A stretch of DNA of 64,000 nucleotides from Cydia pomonella (taxonomy: Eukaryota > Arthropoda > Insecta > Lepidoptera > Tortricidae): assembly GCF_033807575.1 (NCBI RefSeq), contig NC_084707.1, positions 10,154,550-10,218,549 of the forward strand, read 5' to 3'. Position numbers and translations under genes: made by a program. Shown one piece after another: positions 46,565-57,301 of the stretch; position 1 is the first letter of the stretch, and the number at the start of each line of letters is the position of its first letter. The notes beneath the pieces are model-generated. The model did no database searches and had not been told where the DNA came from. It worked only from the letters and a program-made list of their open reading frames with translations.

Positions 46565-48095
46565 CGTACCGGCCAGAAATATATCACCTTTATGTTTTTT
46601 TTGTGTAAACATATCTATAGTAATCAATATAGTTAATATTCTAGAATACATCTATTACTTATAGCTTTACAAAATAATATAATGAATATTTCTTTAAAAT
46701 AATGTAAAAGTAACAGTATAATCGTCGTATTACTTAAAAAGTTGGCTTTAAGTATCAATAAAAAAATAAAGAAGTAATAGTTGAACATAATATTTATTAA
46801 ATATAGTGTAACAACATTAATACTTTGTAGCAAAGCCTTTTGCTCTGATTACTGCTTCACAACGTCTAGGCATAGACTCCACAAGAGCCTCAATAGCAGA
46901 TTGAGGGATTCTATGCCTTTCTTCCTGGATTTGAGAGAGCTTTTGATTGGCATTAATCCCTCTTTTACCTTTTACCGCCTTCCTAGTTCTTCCCATAACC
47001 GTTCTATTATATTTAAGTCGGGCGATTGACTTGGCCAGTCCATTAAGAGTCACACGTCGCCGCTCGAACCATTCTGTGACACGTTTCGCATGATGCTTTC
47101 GATCGTTATCCTGCTGGAACACGAATCAAGAGCCCAGAAATCGTCGTGCATAAGGTAGCATTACGTTGTCCAGAATGTCTAAGTATTTATTCTGGTCCAT
47201 TATGCCCTCGTTTATGTAAAGTGGACCCATGTCTTTTGCGGACAATGCACCCCACACTATGACGGAACCTCCTCCGTGTTTTACCGTAGGAAGTTGATAC
47301 TCGGGATTGTACCTGATACCAGTAGGACAACGAACCCACCTTATGCCAGCACTACCAAACTACATCGGCCCACTGCTGCGGTGTCCAGTGTTCGCGTGCT
47401 TTACACCAAGCTACTCCCATCTTTCGGTTCTTTAACGATATTGGCGATTTCTTTACAGGACGTCGTCCGTGTAATCCGGCGTCCTGCAAACGACGTCGGA
47501 CAGTCCTTATAGATGGAGTAGGCTGCCCTGGGGTCGATATTTCTTTGAAAATATCCGACGCTGTTAACAGAGGATTCGCACGAGAGACACGCAAAATATT
47601 ACGGTCGCCTACAGATGTAGTGCAACGTGGGCTGCCGCGTGTTTTGTAGCCAATTGAATATCTAGGAGACTTTAAACGCTTAAGTAGCTTTGTAACCGCC
47701 GATTTTGGAACACCAAACTGCTGCGAAAGCTCTTTATGGGTACGTCACGGCTTGTAGCCAGTAAAGATAACTTTCTGTTGACAGGTGTCCAAAATCTTCG
47801 ACCCACGAGTCTTCGGAATCTTTGATTCGTTACACACCTTAAGTTTTTTTTTATGCTATTTCAGTGACAATTTCATGGTTATATGCGATTATAGGAATCC
47901 TGTTATATAGTATTATTTAAGTAAAAATAACAAAAACCTAAATAACGACCCTTATTGGCCAGGTTTTCTCATCGCTCGCCCAAGGAATCTATATACAAGC
48001 TACTTCATGATATAGTAAGGTAGAAATAGTTTAGAATTTATAAAAAAAAGATTTTCCTTAAAAACACAAAGGTGATATATTTTTGGCCGGTACTG
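46565..48095 (-). mobile_element. Tc1-type DNA transposon, full length but dead
   Basis: TA at 46563-46564 and 48096-48097 flanks matching inverted ends: 'cgtaccggccagaaatatat' on the left; read inward, the right end is 'cagtaccggccaaaaatata', and both continue with 'tcaccttt(a/g)tgttttt'. At 1531 bp it is close to the usual length of a complete Tc1 element. It holds one decayed transposase gene on the minus strand. The ends are well preserved, so it could in principle be mobilised in trans by a related active transposase. Confidence 0.93.
46817..47830 (-). pseudogene. Tc1-family transposase, multiply disrupted
   Basis: N-terminal helix-turn-helix region: HKELSQQFGVPKSAVTKLLK, then NPLLTASDIFKEIS and the second DNA-binding half RTVRRRLQDAGLHGRRPVKK. 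Core: the block around VKHGGGSVIVWGAL and DNVMLPYA, then FQQDND with the second catalytic Asp, then WFERRRV. C-terminus: ESMPRRCEAVIRAKGFATKY and TAA at 46817-46819. Lesions: in-frame TGA at 47745-47747; a deletion plus frameshift at about 47345-47357 that removes the SDES box with the first catalytic Asp; TGA at 47126-47128; a one-base insertion near 47042-47046 that throws SPDLNIIERLW, with the third acidic residue, out of frame; and a compensating shift near 46970-46985. The enzyme would have cut and pasted the element at TA sites. It cannot function. Confidence 0.93.
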
Positions 48096-48289
48096 TACGT
48101 GAACACATGGAAACAATTTACTAAGAATTTCTTATTATCTTTGATCGCGGTTAGTAATTTCTTTTTTCTCAAACTTGCTATGAAATGATGACATGACTTA
48201 CGTCAAATTAGATCCGGAAATACTACATATCAAGTGCGATGAGTGAAGATGTAAAGGAATTTCATACTGCCTTACACACCTAGGACTGT
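48096..48289. other. AT-rich non-coding DNA
   Basis: Short spacer between the Tc1 copy and a LINE tail. Nothing recognised. Confidence 0.4.
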
Positions 48290-48500
48290 AAATAAATAAA
48301 ATAAAAATAAAAAACTTTTATTTCGTGTAACAAAAGACACATATCTTCTTAAACTAACTAAAAAACTAAATTTTAAAAATCTTAATTTATTAAACGGGCT
48401 TTACCATTCGACAGTACTAGTGGGAGAATGTTATCTTCCACAGTGTGATAAATAGACACAATCCACCCTCTCGGCTATCATCTTCAGAATGATGTAAAGC
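48290..48500 (-). mobile_element. Probable LINE 3'-end fragment
   Basis: 'acttttatttcgtgtaacaa' followed by 'tcttcttaaactaactaaaa' is a recurrent minus-strand 3' end of lepidopteran LINEs (sense strand ends ...'gttacacgaaataaaagt'). No coding part remains. Confidence 0.45.
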
Positions 48501-48750
48501 AACCTTCTTTTGTTTTTTAACGTCAAATTGTGACACAACGTCTTGGCATCCAACCATCAACTAGCTTCTACCATCAGTTAGCTTGGTACGGTGATCTGTT
48601 TTGCATATTCGTTGCTAAGCAACGGCGGTGGCGCATCGCGCAGGCGCGCGGACTTACGTGCGTAAGGTTGTACACCGCTGGTAGAGTGGCGAGCCGAGTA
48701 GGTCGCCACAAAACAAATTGACTACAATTTTTTTGTTTTAATTGCAAGTT
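48501..48750. other. Non-coding DNA, slightly GC-rich
   Basis: 'caacggcggtggcgcatcgc' and neighbouring text give frames on both strands (48530-48721 plus, 48574-48771 minus) with no domain. Confidence 0.35.
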
Positions 48751-48890
48751 TGAGAAAAGCACTATATACATATCTTGGCGAGAAACGGGGTTGCCGGCCG
48801 CGTATCTCTATCCGGCTTTGCTACGCTCAGCCGTATATATCTACTTGGCCTGCAACCCTACGTTGCCCGGCCTCTATAGTAATGTACTAT
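48751..48890 (+). repeat. Module of the 32/49-kb palindromic family, different centre
   Basis: Shares the outer parts 'tgagaaaagcactatataca' and 'ttgcccggcctct...taatgtactat' with the modules at 32084, 49177 and 49832. The central 90 bases ('gccggccgcgtatctctatc' and following) are unrelated to them. Confidence 0.65.
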
Positions 48891-48959
48891 AACCTAACCC
48901 TTTTTGGGATATATTTTACTAAGAAGATATTAAGCTCTTTCAGTTATTGGTAGAATGAC

Positions 48960-49110
48960 TAGATACTTCAAATATGTATTATTATTTTATTCGGTAAACC
49001 AACAGCTTATGTAAACTAAAACTAAGTTAACATAAATATGTATCAGAGAAGCCAATTACAGGTTTTCACAGGCAGGATACAAAGGTAGACATATTACAGG
49101 CTAGCACAAA
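48960..49110 (-). mobile_element. Probable LINE 3'-end fragment
   Basis: On the minus strand it reads 'taagctgttggtttaccgaa' then 'taaaataataat', a polyadenylation-like end with an AT-rich tail. No coding part. The family is uncertain. Confidence 0.4.
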
Positions 49111-49176
49111 ATGAATGACATTACAAACGCCAAAACATGCTACGAGAAAAGAAAGAAGTAATTTGTTGCTTATTTA

Positions 49177-49960
49177 ATAGTATATTATTGCAGGGGCGGG
49201 AAAGGGCAATTCGTGGACGAGTTGCGATTTCGACAAAGAAGACGAATCCACGAATTGCTGTTCCTGCCGAGGCATATATAGTGCTTTTCTCCAAACATGC
49301 GAGGAAATCAGGTAAATTAATCATAATTTATACATGAACCAGCACTCAAATCGAACCTTCACATCAAAAACGTCAAAAACAATTTCCCTACTTTAATTAT
49401 TTTTTTAAAGTTAAAGGCACAACTATTCTGCCATTCAGTACCATTCAATATTCGCTCATTTGATATAATTGTGCAATATAAGCTGTATTTGCACGCATGA
49501 GATCCTTAGAAAAATATAAAAGTTATATAGTCTTTGATTTTATTAAGCAGTATTCGCACGATCATACACGTCGGTCTTACACGACTATCCTATTGCTTGA
49601 AATGATACTGGCCTGGTCGTGTAGGCGTAGCTATATTAACTGACTGTATGCGTTTTCCTTAGTAGATCAAATGTTTTTAAAAAGTAAAAAACAATACAGT
49701 AATAACTTTCTCGTCCGCTAAAACACGACAATAATGGTTTTATTTTTTTTTAATTTGAGTTTGACCATAACGAAGACCTTCCTGTGTATTTTTGCTACAA
49801 TAAGGTGAACATTTCCGAGCATATTGGAGAAATAGTATATTATTGCAGAGGCCGGGAAAGGGCAATTCGTGGACGAGAGACGAATCCACGAATTACTGTT
49901 CCTGCCGAGGTATATATAAAAATAATCATAATTTATACATGAACCAGCACACAAAAACTT
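49177..49960 (-). repeat. Inverted copy of the 31.5-kb block plus part of a second unit
   Basis: The minus strand matches 31525-32211 end to end (49830 down to 49177), including the terminal module (49177-49281). Immediately upstream on the minus strand lie a second, shortened module (49832-49918) and another copy of the 'gtgctggttcatgtataaat' segment (49919-49960), so this locus holds at least a partial head-to-tail dimer. Arms 'aattcgtgga' and 'tccacgaatt' inside the 49832-49918 module are perfectly complementary. Confidence 0.85.
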
Positions 49961-49966
49961 GTTAAG

Positions 49967-50246
49967 GTTTGGTACCCAAAAACGGGGCCGTATTACTAAG
50001 ACTCCACTATCCGTCTGTCCGTCCGCCTGTCTGTCACCAGGCTGAAACTCATGAATCGTTATAGCTAGACAGTTGAAATTTTCACAGAAAATGTATTTCT
50101 GTTGCTGCTATAATAACAAACACTAAGAAGAAAATAAAATGAATATTTAAGTGGGGCTCCCATACAACAAACGTGATTATTTTGCCGTTTCTTTCATAAT
50201 GGTACGGAACCCTTCGTGCGCAAGTCCGACTCGCATTTGACCGGTT
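49967..50246 (+). repeat. GGTTCC/GGCCGG-type repeat, nearly complete
   Basis: 'ttggtacccaaaaacggggc', 'gtattactaagactccacta', a short (CCGT/CTGT) tract, 'atagctagacagttgaaatt', 'gtggggctcccatacaacaa', 'taatggtacggaacccttcg' and 'caagtccgactcgcatttga' followed by 'ccggtt'. It is the best-preserved copy of the family seen at 781-1013, and it is non-coding. Confidence 0.85.
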
Positions 50247-50324
50247 ATATTTTCTTGTAGGTCATAAATGTAGCCTGATGTGCTAACTTCAAGTTTCTGG
50301 CCATAGTAGCTCCCGCTTTGCGTT
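50247..50324. other. Junction between two repeats
   Basis: Short AT-rich spacer; nothing recognised. Confidence 0.4.
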
Positions 50325-51600
50325 ACTTAAAAAAATCAACTTATCACTCTTTCAGGGGATGATTTTTTATGAACGCTGAAATATACGCATATACAAAGTT
50401 TCAAGTTCCGCATTTGATTTTTTTATCTGTATACTAATTTTTAACCCCTTTTTCACCACCTTAGGGGATTAATTTTCAAAAACACTGCATAGTTTTCTTG
50501 TATTTTAATAATATATCTTTTTTACGAAGTTTTTAATCCCTAGCTTAAAATAAAACTTGAACCCCATTCAAATTTTCATCCCCTTTTTACCCCCTTAGGG
50601 ATAAAATTTCGAAAAATATTAAAATATATATTTTTTGTATTCGGGTCATAAGACTATCTTAGAAGTTTCAAAGCATTTGCAATGGATTCAAACTTTCAAT
50701 CCCTTTTTAACCCAGTTAGGGTTTGAATTTTTAAAAACGTTCAAATATTTTTTCTTGTATTCTAACAATATGCAAATATACAAAGTTTTAAGTGCCGCAC
50801 TCGAAAAACATTTTGATCTCCATACAAGCTTTCAACCCTTCTTTCACCACCTTAGGGGATGCATTTTTAAAAACACTGAAATTCATTTACTTATATTCTA
50901 ACAATATGCAAATATACAAAGTTTTAAGTGCCGCACTCGAAAAACATTTTGATCTCCATACAAACTTTCAAAGTTACAACCCTTCTTTCACCACCTTAGG
51001 GGATGCATTTTTAAAAACACTGAAATTAATTTACTTATATTTTAATAATATGCAAATATACAAAGTTTCAAGTTCCGTACTCGAAAAACATTTTGATCTC
51101 CATATAAACTCTCAACCCCTTTTTAAGCCTGTTAGGGGATGAATTTTTAAAAAAAGCTGAAATTACCTTTCTTGTGTTTTAATAATATGCCCACCTACAG
51201 AGTTTCAAGTCCCACACTCTAAGACATTTTTGATCTTCATACAAACTTTCAACCCCATTTTCTTCAACTTAGGGGATGAATTTGCAAAAATGCTGATTAT
51301 TTTTTTTTGTATTTTAATAATTAAATTAAATTAAATATCCGTTTATTTCAGGCCGGAGGCCCATAAAGAAAAATGTTAGTTACAATTCTTTAAAATAATA
51401 TATTTTTTTACGAAGTTTCGAATTCCTAGCTTAAAATAAAACTTGAACCCCATACAAACTTTGGACCCTCATTTCATCCTCTTAGGGGATGAATTTTGAG
51501 AAACCCCTTCTTAGTGGACACTAAAGTTATAAAAACTACCTATTGTGAAAAATTCAGCTCTCTAGGTCCAATGGTTTGGGGTGGGCGTTGATTTAAGTGA
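50325..51600. repeat. Decayed tandem array, units of about 120-142 bp, CTTAGGGG boxes
   Basis: The box 'ttaggg(ga)' recurs at about 50462, 50597, 50717, 50854, 50996, 51131, 51271 and 51483, with a first degenerate unit near 50355. Each unit has 'caaactttcaacccc', 'ttcaccaccttaggggatg', 'aatttttaaaaacactgaaa', 'attttaataatatgcaaata' and 'tacaaagtttcaagt(t/g)cc'. The units near 50854 and 50996 are almost identical. Open frames at 50635-50901 and 50792-51142 simply translate the repeat. The array ends with 'gtgagtcagccagtatagat'. Confidence 0.9.
51322..51393 (-). mobile_element. LINE 3'-end scrap inserted in the tandem array
   Basis: 'tttatttcaggccggaggcc' with an (AATTA)n-like left end is a minus-strand LINE 3' tail. 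The equivalent position in the first array unit (about 50515) runs 'attttaataatatatctttt' without it, so this is an insertion of roughly 75 bases. The 51271-51483 box spacing is longer by the same amount. Confidence 0.65.
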
Positions 51601-51611
51601 GTCAGCCAGTA

Positions 51612-51775
51612 TAGATAGATAGATAAAAGATAAATACATTAAAAACACCCATGACTCGGGAACAAATATCCGTGCTCATCACACAAATAAAATGCCCTTA
51701 CCAGGGTTTGGACCCGGGACCATCGGCTTCATAGACAGGGTCACTACTGTCACTACCCACTAGGCCAGACCGGTC
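51612..51775 (-). mobile_element. tRNA-derived SINE, second family
   Basis: On the minus strand the head reads 'gaccggtctggcctagtggg' with box A, then 'aagccgatggtcccgggtcc' with box B 'ggtccaaaccc', then 'taagggcattttatttgtgt', 'gatgagcacggatatttgtt' and 'cccgagtcatgggtgttttt', and a (TATC)n-like tail at the left end. The head contains a short tandem duplication ('gtagtgacagtagtgac') compared with how I remember the family. It is a different family from the SINE at 36656-36967. Confidence 0.85.
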
Positions 51776-51796
51776 GTCAAAGAGGAAGACTTTCTT

Positions 51797-52662
51797 TTTA
51801 GGGTTCCGTAGCCAAATGGCAAAAAACGGAACCCTTATAGATTCGTCATGTCCAGACGGACAGACGGGTGTAGACAGACGTTTGTCCGTTTATGTCACAG
51901 CCACTTTTTTCCGAAACTATAAGAACTAAGTATACTGTTCAAACTTGGTACGTAGATGTATTCTATGAACCGCATTAAGATTTTCACACAAAAATAGAAA
52001 AAAAAAACAATAAATTTTGGGGGTTCCCCATACTTAGAACTGAAACTCAAATTTTTTTTTTCATCAAACCCATACGTGTGGGGTATCTATGGATAGGTCT
52101 TCAAAAATGATATTGAGGTTTCTAATATCATTTTTTTTTCTAAACTGAGTAGTTTGCGCGAAAGACACTTCCAAAGTGGTAAAATGTGTTTTCCCCCCCT
52201 CCCTTGTAACTTCTAAAATAAGAGAATGATAAAACTAAAAAAAATATATGATGTACATTACCATGCAAACTTCCACCGAAAATTGGTTTGAACGAGATCT
52301 AGTAAGTAGTTTTTTTTTTTAATACGTCATTAAATTAAAAAAAAAATCATCAAACCCATACGTGTGAGATATCTATGGATAGGTCTTCAAAAATGATATT
52401 GAGGTTTCTAATATCATTTTTTTCTAAACTCAATAGTTTGCGCGAGAGACACTTCCAAAGTGATAAAATGTGTCCCCGCTCCCCTGTAACTTCTAAAATA
52501 ACAGAATGATTAAACTCAAAAAAATATATGATATACATTACCATGCAAACTTCCACCGAAAATTGTTTTGAACGAAATCTAGTAAGTAGTTTTTTTTTAA
52601 TACGTCATAAATGGTACGGAACCCTTCATGAGCAAGTCCGGCTCGCACTTGGCTGCTTTTTT
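51797..52662 (+). repeat. GGTTCC-type element with internal 286-bp duplication
   Basis: Starts 'agggttccgtagccaaatgg' and 'aacggaacccttatag', and ends 'aatggtacggaacccttcat' and 'gcaagtccggctcgcacttg'. The middle holds two tandem units (52061-52330 and 52347-52608), each with 'tcatcaaacccatacgtgtg', 'gataggtcttcaaaaatgat', 'gtaacttctaaaataa', 'catgcaaacttccaccgaaa' and 'aatacgtcat'. It is non-coding; the frame at 52350-52556 (minus) is accidental. Confidence 0.88.
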
Positions 52663-53149
52663 GGAAGTTATTTGAACTAGAACATAAGGGATCAACCATT
52701 ATTATACTTTTTCAAAATATTTTGCTTTACCTAGTATTTAGTAATACATTACATTATAGTTAGTTGTATAATACATGTTTCATGTATTGTGACCGTGGAA
52801 ATAGGAACAAATTTCAAAATGATTATTTTTTAGTAAATAATACTATTGTAGCGGCAAGGCGTCGACGCGCGTTAGAGTCAGCAGTTTTGGTAAACAGTTT
52901 AAATGAACATTCAGTACGAGCAGTCGCTTAGCGCAGCTCGACAAGTGCGCACATTCTTAATACATACGCGATACCGCGACGCCGCCTGGTCTTGCGCCTT
53001 TTCTCTAAACGTTTGTGTTTTCTAATAATGTAACCTTCTGATACTAATTTGGAGTCTGAATAAATAGATGTATTAAAGTGAATCTTCGTTTATCTCCTCA
53101 CCATAATAGGGTACCCACAACAGTACTCTAAACTATTTTCTGTTATTAT
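52663..53149. other. Non-coding DNA
   Basis: About 52855-52990 is moderately GC-rich and may be regulatory. Nothing else recognised. Confidence 0.4.
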
Positions 53150-54290
53150 ATAATTAACGGAGGTAAATATCTGCAGAGGTGTAAGGCAGGGGGACCCCTT
53201 GTCGCCAAGAATATTTATTACTGTTTTACAAAATATAATGAAGAACCTAAACTGGTCTAACAAAGGCATAAATATTGAAGGAAAATATTTAAGTAACCTA
53301 CGATTTGAATTTGAATCAGCCGCACAGTTACAATCAATGATCGAAGATATATACGTTGTAAGTAAATAAAAATATAGGTCTAGAACTGACCACCACAATC
53401 GAGACTCTATCAAAGTAAATAATAACACTCTTGACTATGTTGAAACCTACATCTATCTGGGTAAACAGATTTCCTTCAAGAAAACCCGACATCTGGATGA
53501 AGTAGATAGATGTGTTAAAATATCCTGGAACAAATACTGGAGTTACAAACAACCGTTAAAATCAAACCTGCCCCTGAAACTAAAAAAGAAAATACTGGAT
53601 TCCTGCATACTACCATGCCTTTCTTATGGATGTCAAACGTGGATTTTCAATTCGTACACAAAAAATAAAATCAACACGTGCCAAAAAAGCATGGAGCGGA
53701 GTATTCTAAATATAAAACGTGTCGATAAAAAGAAAAACAGAAATAAGACAAAAAAACAAAAGTAATTGACGCTCTGACATAATGCAAAAAATTGAAATGC
53801 CGATGGGCTGGTCAGGTCATGTCACAAGAATGAACGACAACAAGTGGACAAAGTCAGTGACAACATGGCCGGGTCCAGCGGGAAAACGCAGGCAAGGAAA
53901 ACCATTAGAAAGATGGTCAGATGAAATTATTAAAGTAGCAGGACAACAATGGATGGAAAAAGGCAAAATAAGAGATAAATGGAAGGAGTTGGAGGAGGCC
54001 TATACTCGAGAGAGGTCCTTAATATCCGAGACATAAGTTATATATTCATTAGACACTTAATTTTTTTTTTTAGTTTATTCGGAAAAAAAAACAAAATTTT
54101 ATTAAGTTATTCTAATTATATTTCAATCAAATTAAATAACAAATTAATGACATAATGTAAACAATTTTAGAATATATTTATAAGTAAATTATTTATGAAT
54201 TAAAATTAATAATGTAAATAATGCATGCATTCACATTAGTATATTGCAACGATATTAAGGAATAAATGGCTTTTTTATTTTTTATTTATA
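53150..54290 (+). mobile_element. 5'-truncated RTE-type LINE, second subfamily
   Basis: It carries the last third of an RTE polyprotein (53160-54036), followed by an AT-rich 3' UTR and a final 'gaataaatggctttttta' with T/A-rich tail near 54260-54290. It differs in sequence from the RTE copy at 30768. The target duplication was not resolved. Confidence 0.8.
53160..54036 (+). pseudogene. RTE-type reverse transcriptase fragment lacking the catalytic box
   Basis: Begins ICRGVRQGDPLSPRIF, the conserved RT block, then NIMKNLNWSNKGINIEGKYL and LRFEFESAAQLQSMIED. In this position RTE enzymes have LRFADD(I/V)VLFSE; here the ADD box is gone, apparently through an in-frame loss of about six residues. 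TAA follows VVSK (about 53366). Later blocks ETYIYLGKQISF, LKKKILDSCILPCLSYGCQTW and ERSILNIKRVDKKKNRNK are readable. After a further frame change the C-terminus is GWSGHVTRMNDNKWTKSVTTW, ending ELEEAYTRERSLISET and TAA (54034-54036). At least two stops or shifts plus the lost catalytic Asp pair make it inert. Confidence 0.88.
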
Positions 54291-57200
54291 TAATTTATTA
54301 AGCACTATGTACCTCACGATGTTACTCATAAGAAATTTGCATATGATATACCGCAACCAACTAATTATGTATTTAGTTAACACTTACAAATTTTGATCTC
54401 AAATGAGTGAAGTAAGGCGCGTGCGCTGTGGAACATGATGAGTTCTTGACGTTGGCTTATTACAATTGTGAAAGTAAGATATTTAAGCGGTTGAGCTCTG
54501 TACCGTTGACAGGGACAAGGCGCTGGGACGGCCGGCGTGGGCGCGCGGCTCCCGTACCGCCCCGACAATACGCTGCGCCCGCGCCGCGCCGCCGCCGCGA
54601 AAACTACAAACCCATTGTGCTGTACCGTACCGAGCCTCTGAGCCTTCATTAAAACTTGACTTACCTACTCCATGCTGCGCATTAAAACTAACTAGTTTAT
54701 GCTGGGGCAGCGTAACTATCGCCTCAAAGTCGAGTATTGAGTAAGTAATCCTTACTACAAAAATCACCCAAATTTTAACATTAAATCGGTAGCAGTTACA
54801 AAATTATTGTTAAGGGAGTCCCATTCCAGGCAGTGAACAGTCATATAGGTCCGAAAAACCATAATAAGAAATAAAAGAATGAGGATGTTCGTCAGACACA
54901 AGATCATAAAACGAGCCCTAAAATGTTAAACGACTGCTCAAAATTGGTGGTAAGAAGAAATTACAAAATAAAAGGACGAGATTACGGTACTTTGAATGAA
55001 TTTTCGAGAGAGTCCGTCTTAACCTATATTTCACTTTATGGGTGAACGATTTTTACAACCTACTGCCGGACACTCCAAATGGCGACGACTCTGTAGAAAG
55101 TTTCTGTAATGATTACGTTAAAGCAATAACCCGTACTACGATTATTGTATACTTGAATAATCACTTGTCTATGGTTTTTTATTAGCGAGATAGGAAGTAT
55201 GTATAAATATTTTAGTTCAATGTATCCAACTCTCTTAAACTTGGATTCGTGCATTTGCTTTTATGGAGTCGTAAGCATATGGATAATCTTTTCGTTTCTT
55301 GTTTTGTTACGGTGGAAGTATTTACGCACGCTTGTCACACGGCTGGTTGGAGTAAAGTGGATTTCAGAAGTAACAAATCGGAGCTGGTCGGTGACAAAGG
55401 CAACCGCGACCGTTGCGTCGCAGGCGGCGCGGCAGGCGTGAGCGTCGCGCGTCCTCCGTCGCAGCCCGTATGACAACGCCCGCGATGACTGATTGTGTCC
55501 GTCCGTCGCTCCGCATTCGCTCTCTTTGTGCTCTCGAATAATCCGCCGCGTCGTGATCTGGAGTCTAACGGTGCAGGTCCGCCAGCCTATTGAGCTCACT
55601 CATAGTAATAGGCACAATTTTTCAAGCTTTCACATAAGTCTCTACTAATACCTGTTATACTAAGCCAAAAATCCATGATGTGATATATTGTAGTAATTGT
55701 GTTTGTCTGAGTTAATAAGCTCGATAACTTAACTAATTAGTCATAGGGTTGCTTACAAAATTGAGACCTGTATTTGTATAAATAGGTAGCTCGCCGCTAA
55801 CGATAGTATTAATGTATTGGCCATTACAACCTGTTCCTAGTCGTAAGGGTAAATCATATTACACAGACACACCTGAGACTTGTGAAATGAATCATGAGTT
55901 AAAATGTCTGTGACGGCTTGTATCCTTTATATTTAAACAGTTATATGGTAAACATACCTATTCAGGTATAGGTTTGTTACAGAAAATTATGACAAGTTGT
56001 TTTCGCATCGATCAATATCCATTTATTTGGACATCCATTATACCCATTTGGCGTAGGTACTGATGTGCCGTGTGGAAAAAAATCGGTACGGTAAATTTCT
56101 CATTTCCAATATGAAAGTTTCCTTCGTTTCCTGTGAAAATTTCGTGAAATATTCGAGAAATTTTCTAGCTGTATGGAAACTTTCCATAACTTGCACTTGC
56201 GGAAACTATAAAACTTGTCTATTTACTTAAAATAATCATGATTTATTCACAGATTTATCTACTTAATGTTGAGGTTAAAGTCATGGAACACGAGTTCTCA
56301 CACTAAGGTTAATCCAATGTGTGTTAAAATCTCAGATCTCACCTGCACACAGCCAACCACCTGTTAACTGCAACTCCGCAATATAAAAAAGAAAAAGAGC
56401 GAGCGCCAGCCAGTGCAAAAAACAAGAATCCAAGACGACACGTTTGGAAAATAAAAAAAGCTCTCGCCCACCAGATGGTCGCCTCGACGCGCCGAGAAAC
56501 CCGCTTTTGAGCAGGTTGTGATTGTGACTTACCACGCATATTCATTTGCGCTTTTGAATGTGGTGAAAATTGAATTACAAAGCCAATTGAAATGGGTTAT
56601 GATATAATAATCTAGTCACTTTAGTTCTACTTCTGGTACCTACTTTATATTTCATTAGGTAAGCCTAATACTAACTTCTTAGAAATCTACTTCTCAAGTA
56701 CCAAAATGTTCCATAGAAGTGCCTACTCATTCCCGGACACTACGCCGCTTACGAGGACGCTTTTGAGGAATTACGCTTGAAATTGTGAACGAATGTACCT
56801 ACATAATACATATATTCCTACAAGGGACTAGAATTCCAGATCTCATTTTTTCTAATTTGAAGAAGGAGATCAACAAAGAGTTTTTTCGGACAAATGTTTA
56901 CAGTGCTGCCAGCTTTTGAGAAGACATACGGCACTGAGACGTGGTGGCTTACAAGGCTATAAGAAGGCTCAATGTCACCCAAAAGGCAATGAAGCAAGCG
57001 GGCTAGAATTAGGAAAGAGAACATCTGCAAGAAAATCAATGTCGCTGACATTCGTCATCTGTTACTATACTTAAGTGGCATTGAGCGGGTTACATTGCTC
57101 GTATAACCAACGTCTGGAGCTGAGAGTTGGTCTGAAGTGATACCGGAAGACGCAGCCAGAAAATAACAAAGTGGATTGACGATCTGGTCAAGATCGCATT

Positions 57201-57295
57201 ACAAGGAATCGTTGGATGAAGATTAATAGTTAGTGATTTCATTAACTTAATGATTACCCACTAAAAATATGATTTTAAGATGGATTTTACTTACA
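54291..57295. other. Unique non-coding DNA with two strong GC-rich islands
   Basis: About 54420-54660 (including 'cgcccgcgccgcgccgccgc') and about 55320-55600 are CpG-rich against an AT-rich background, with overlapping frames on both strands and no recognisable protein. They are the best candidates in the window for promoters, non-coding exons or other regulatory DNA. About 56390-56510 is moderately GC-rich. The rest is featureless. Confidence 0.4.
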
Positions 57296-57301
57296 GGTGT
57301 A

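Noticed and set aside
50635..51142. Repeat-containing protein suggested by overlapping frames
   Set aside because: The frames are a translation of the 135-bp tandem array; frame length tracks the repeat, and no start context or domain exists.
51645..51775. A functional tRNA gene at the SINE head
   Set aside because: Box A and B are present, but an internal duplication and the SINE body downstream show it is a retroposed tRNA-derived sequence.
54420..54660. Alanine/arginine-rich protein encoded in the GC-rich island
   Set aside because: Overlapping frames on both strands give different low-complexity peptides with no homology signal. This is better explained by base composition.
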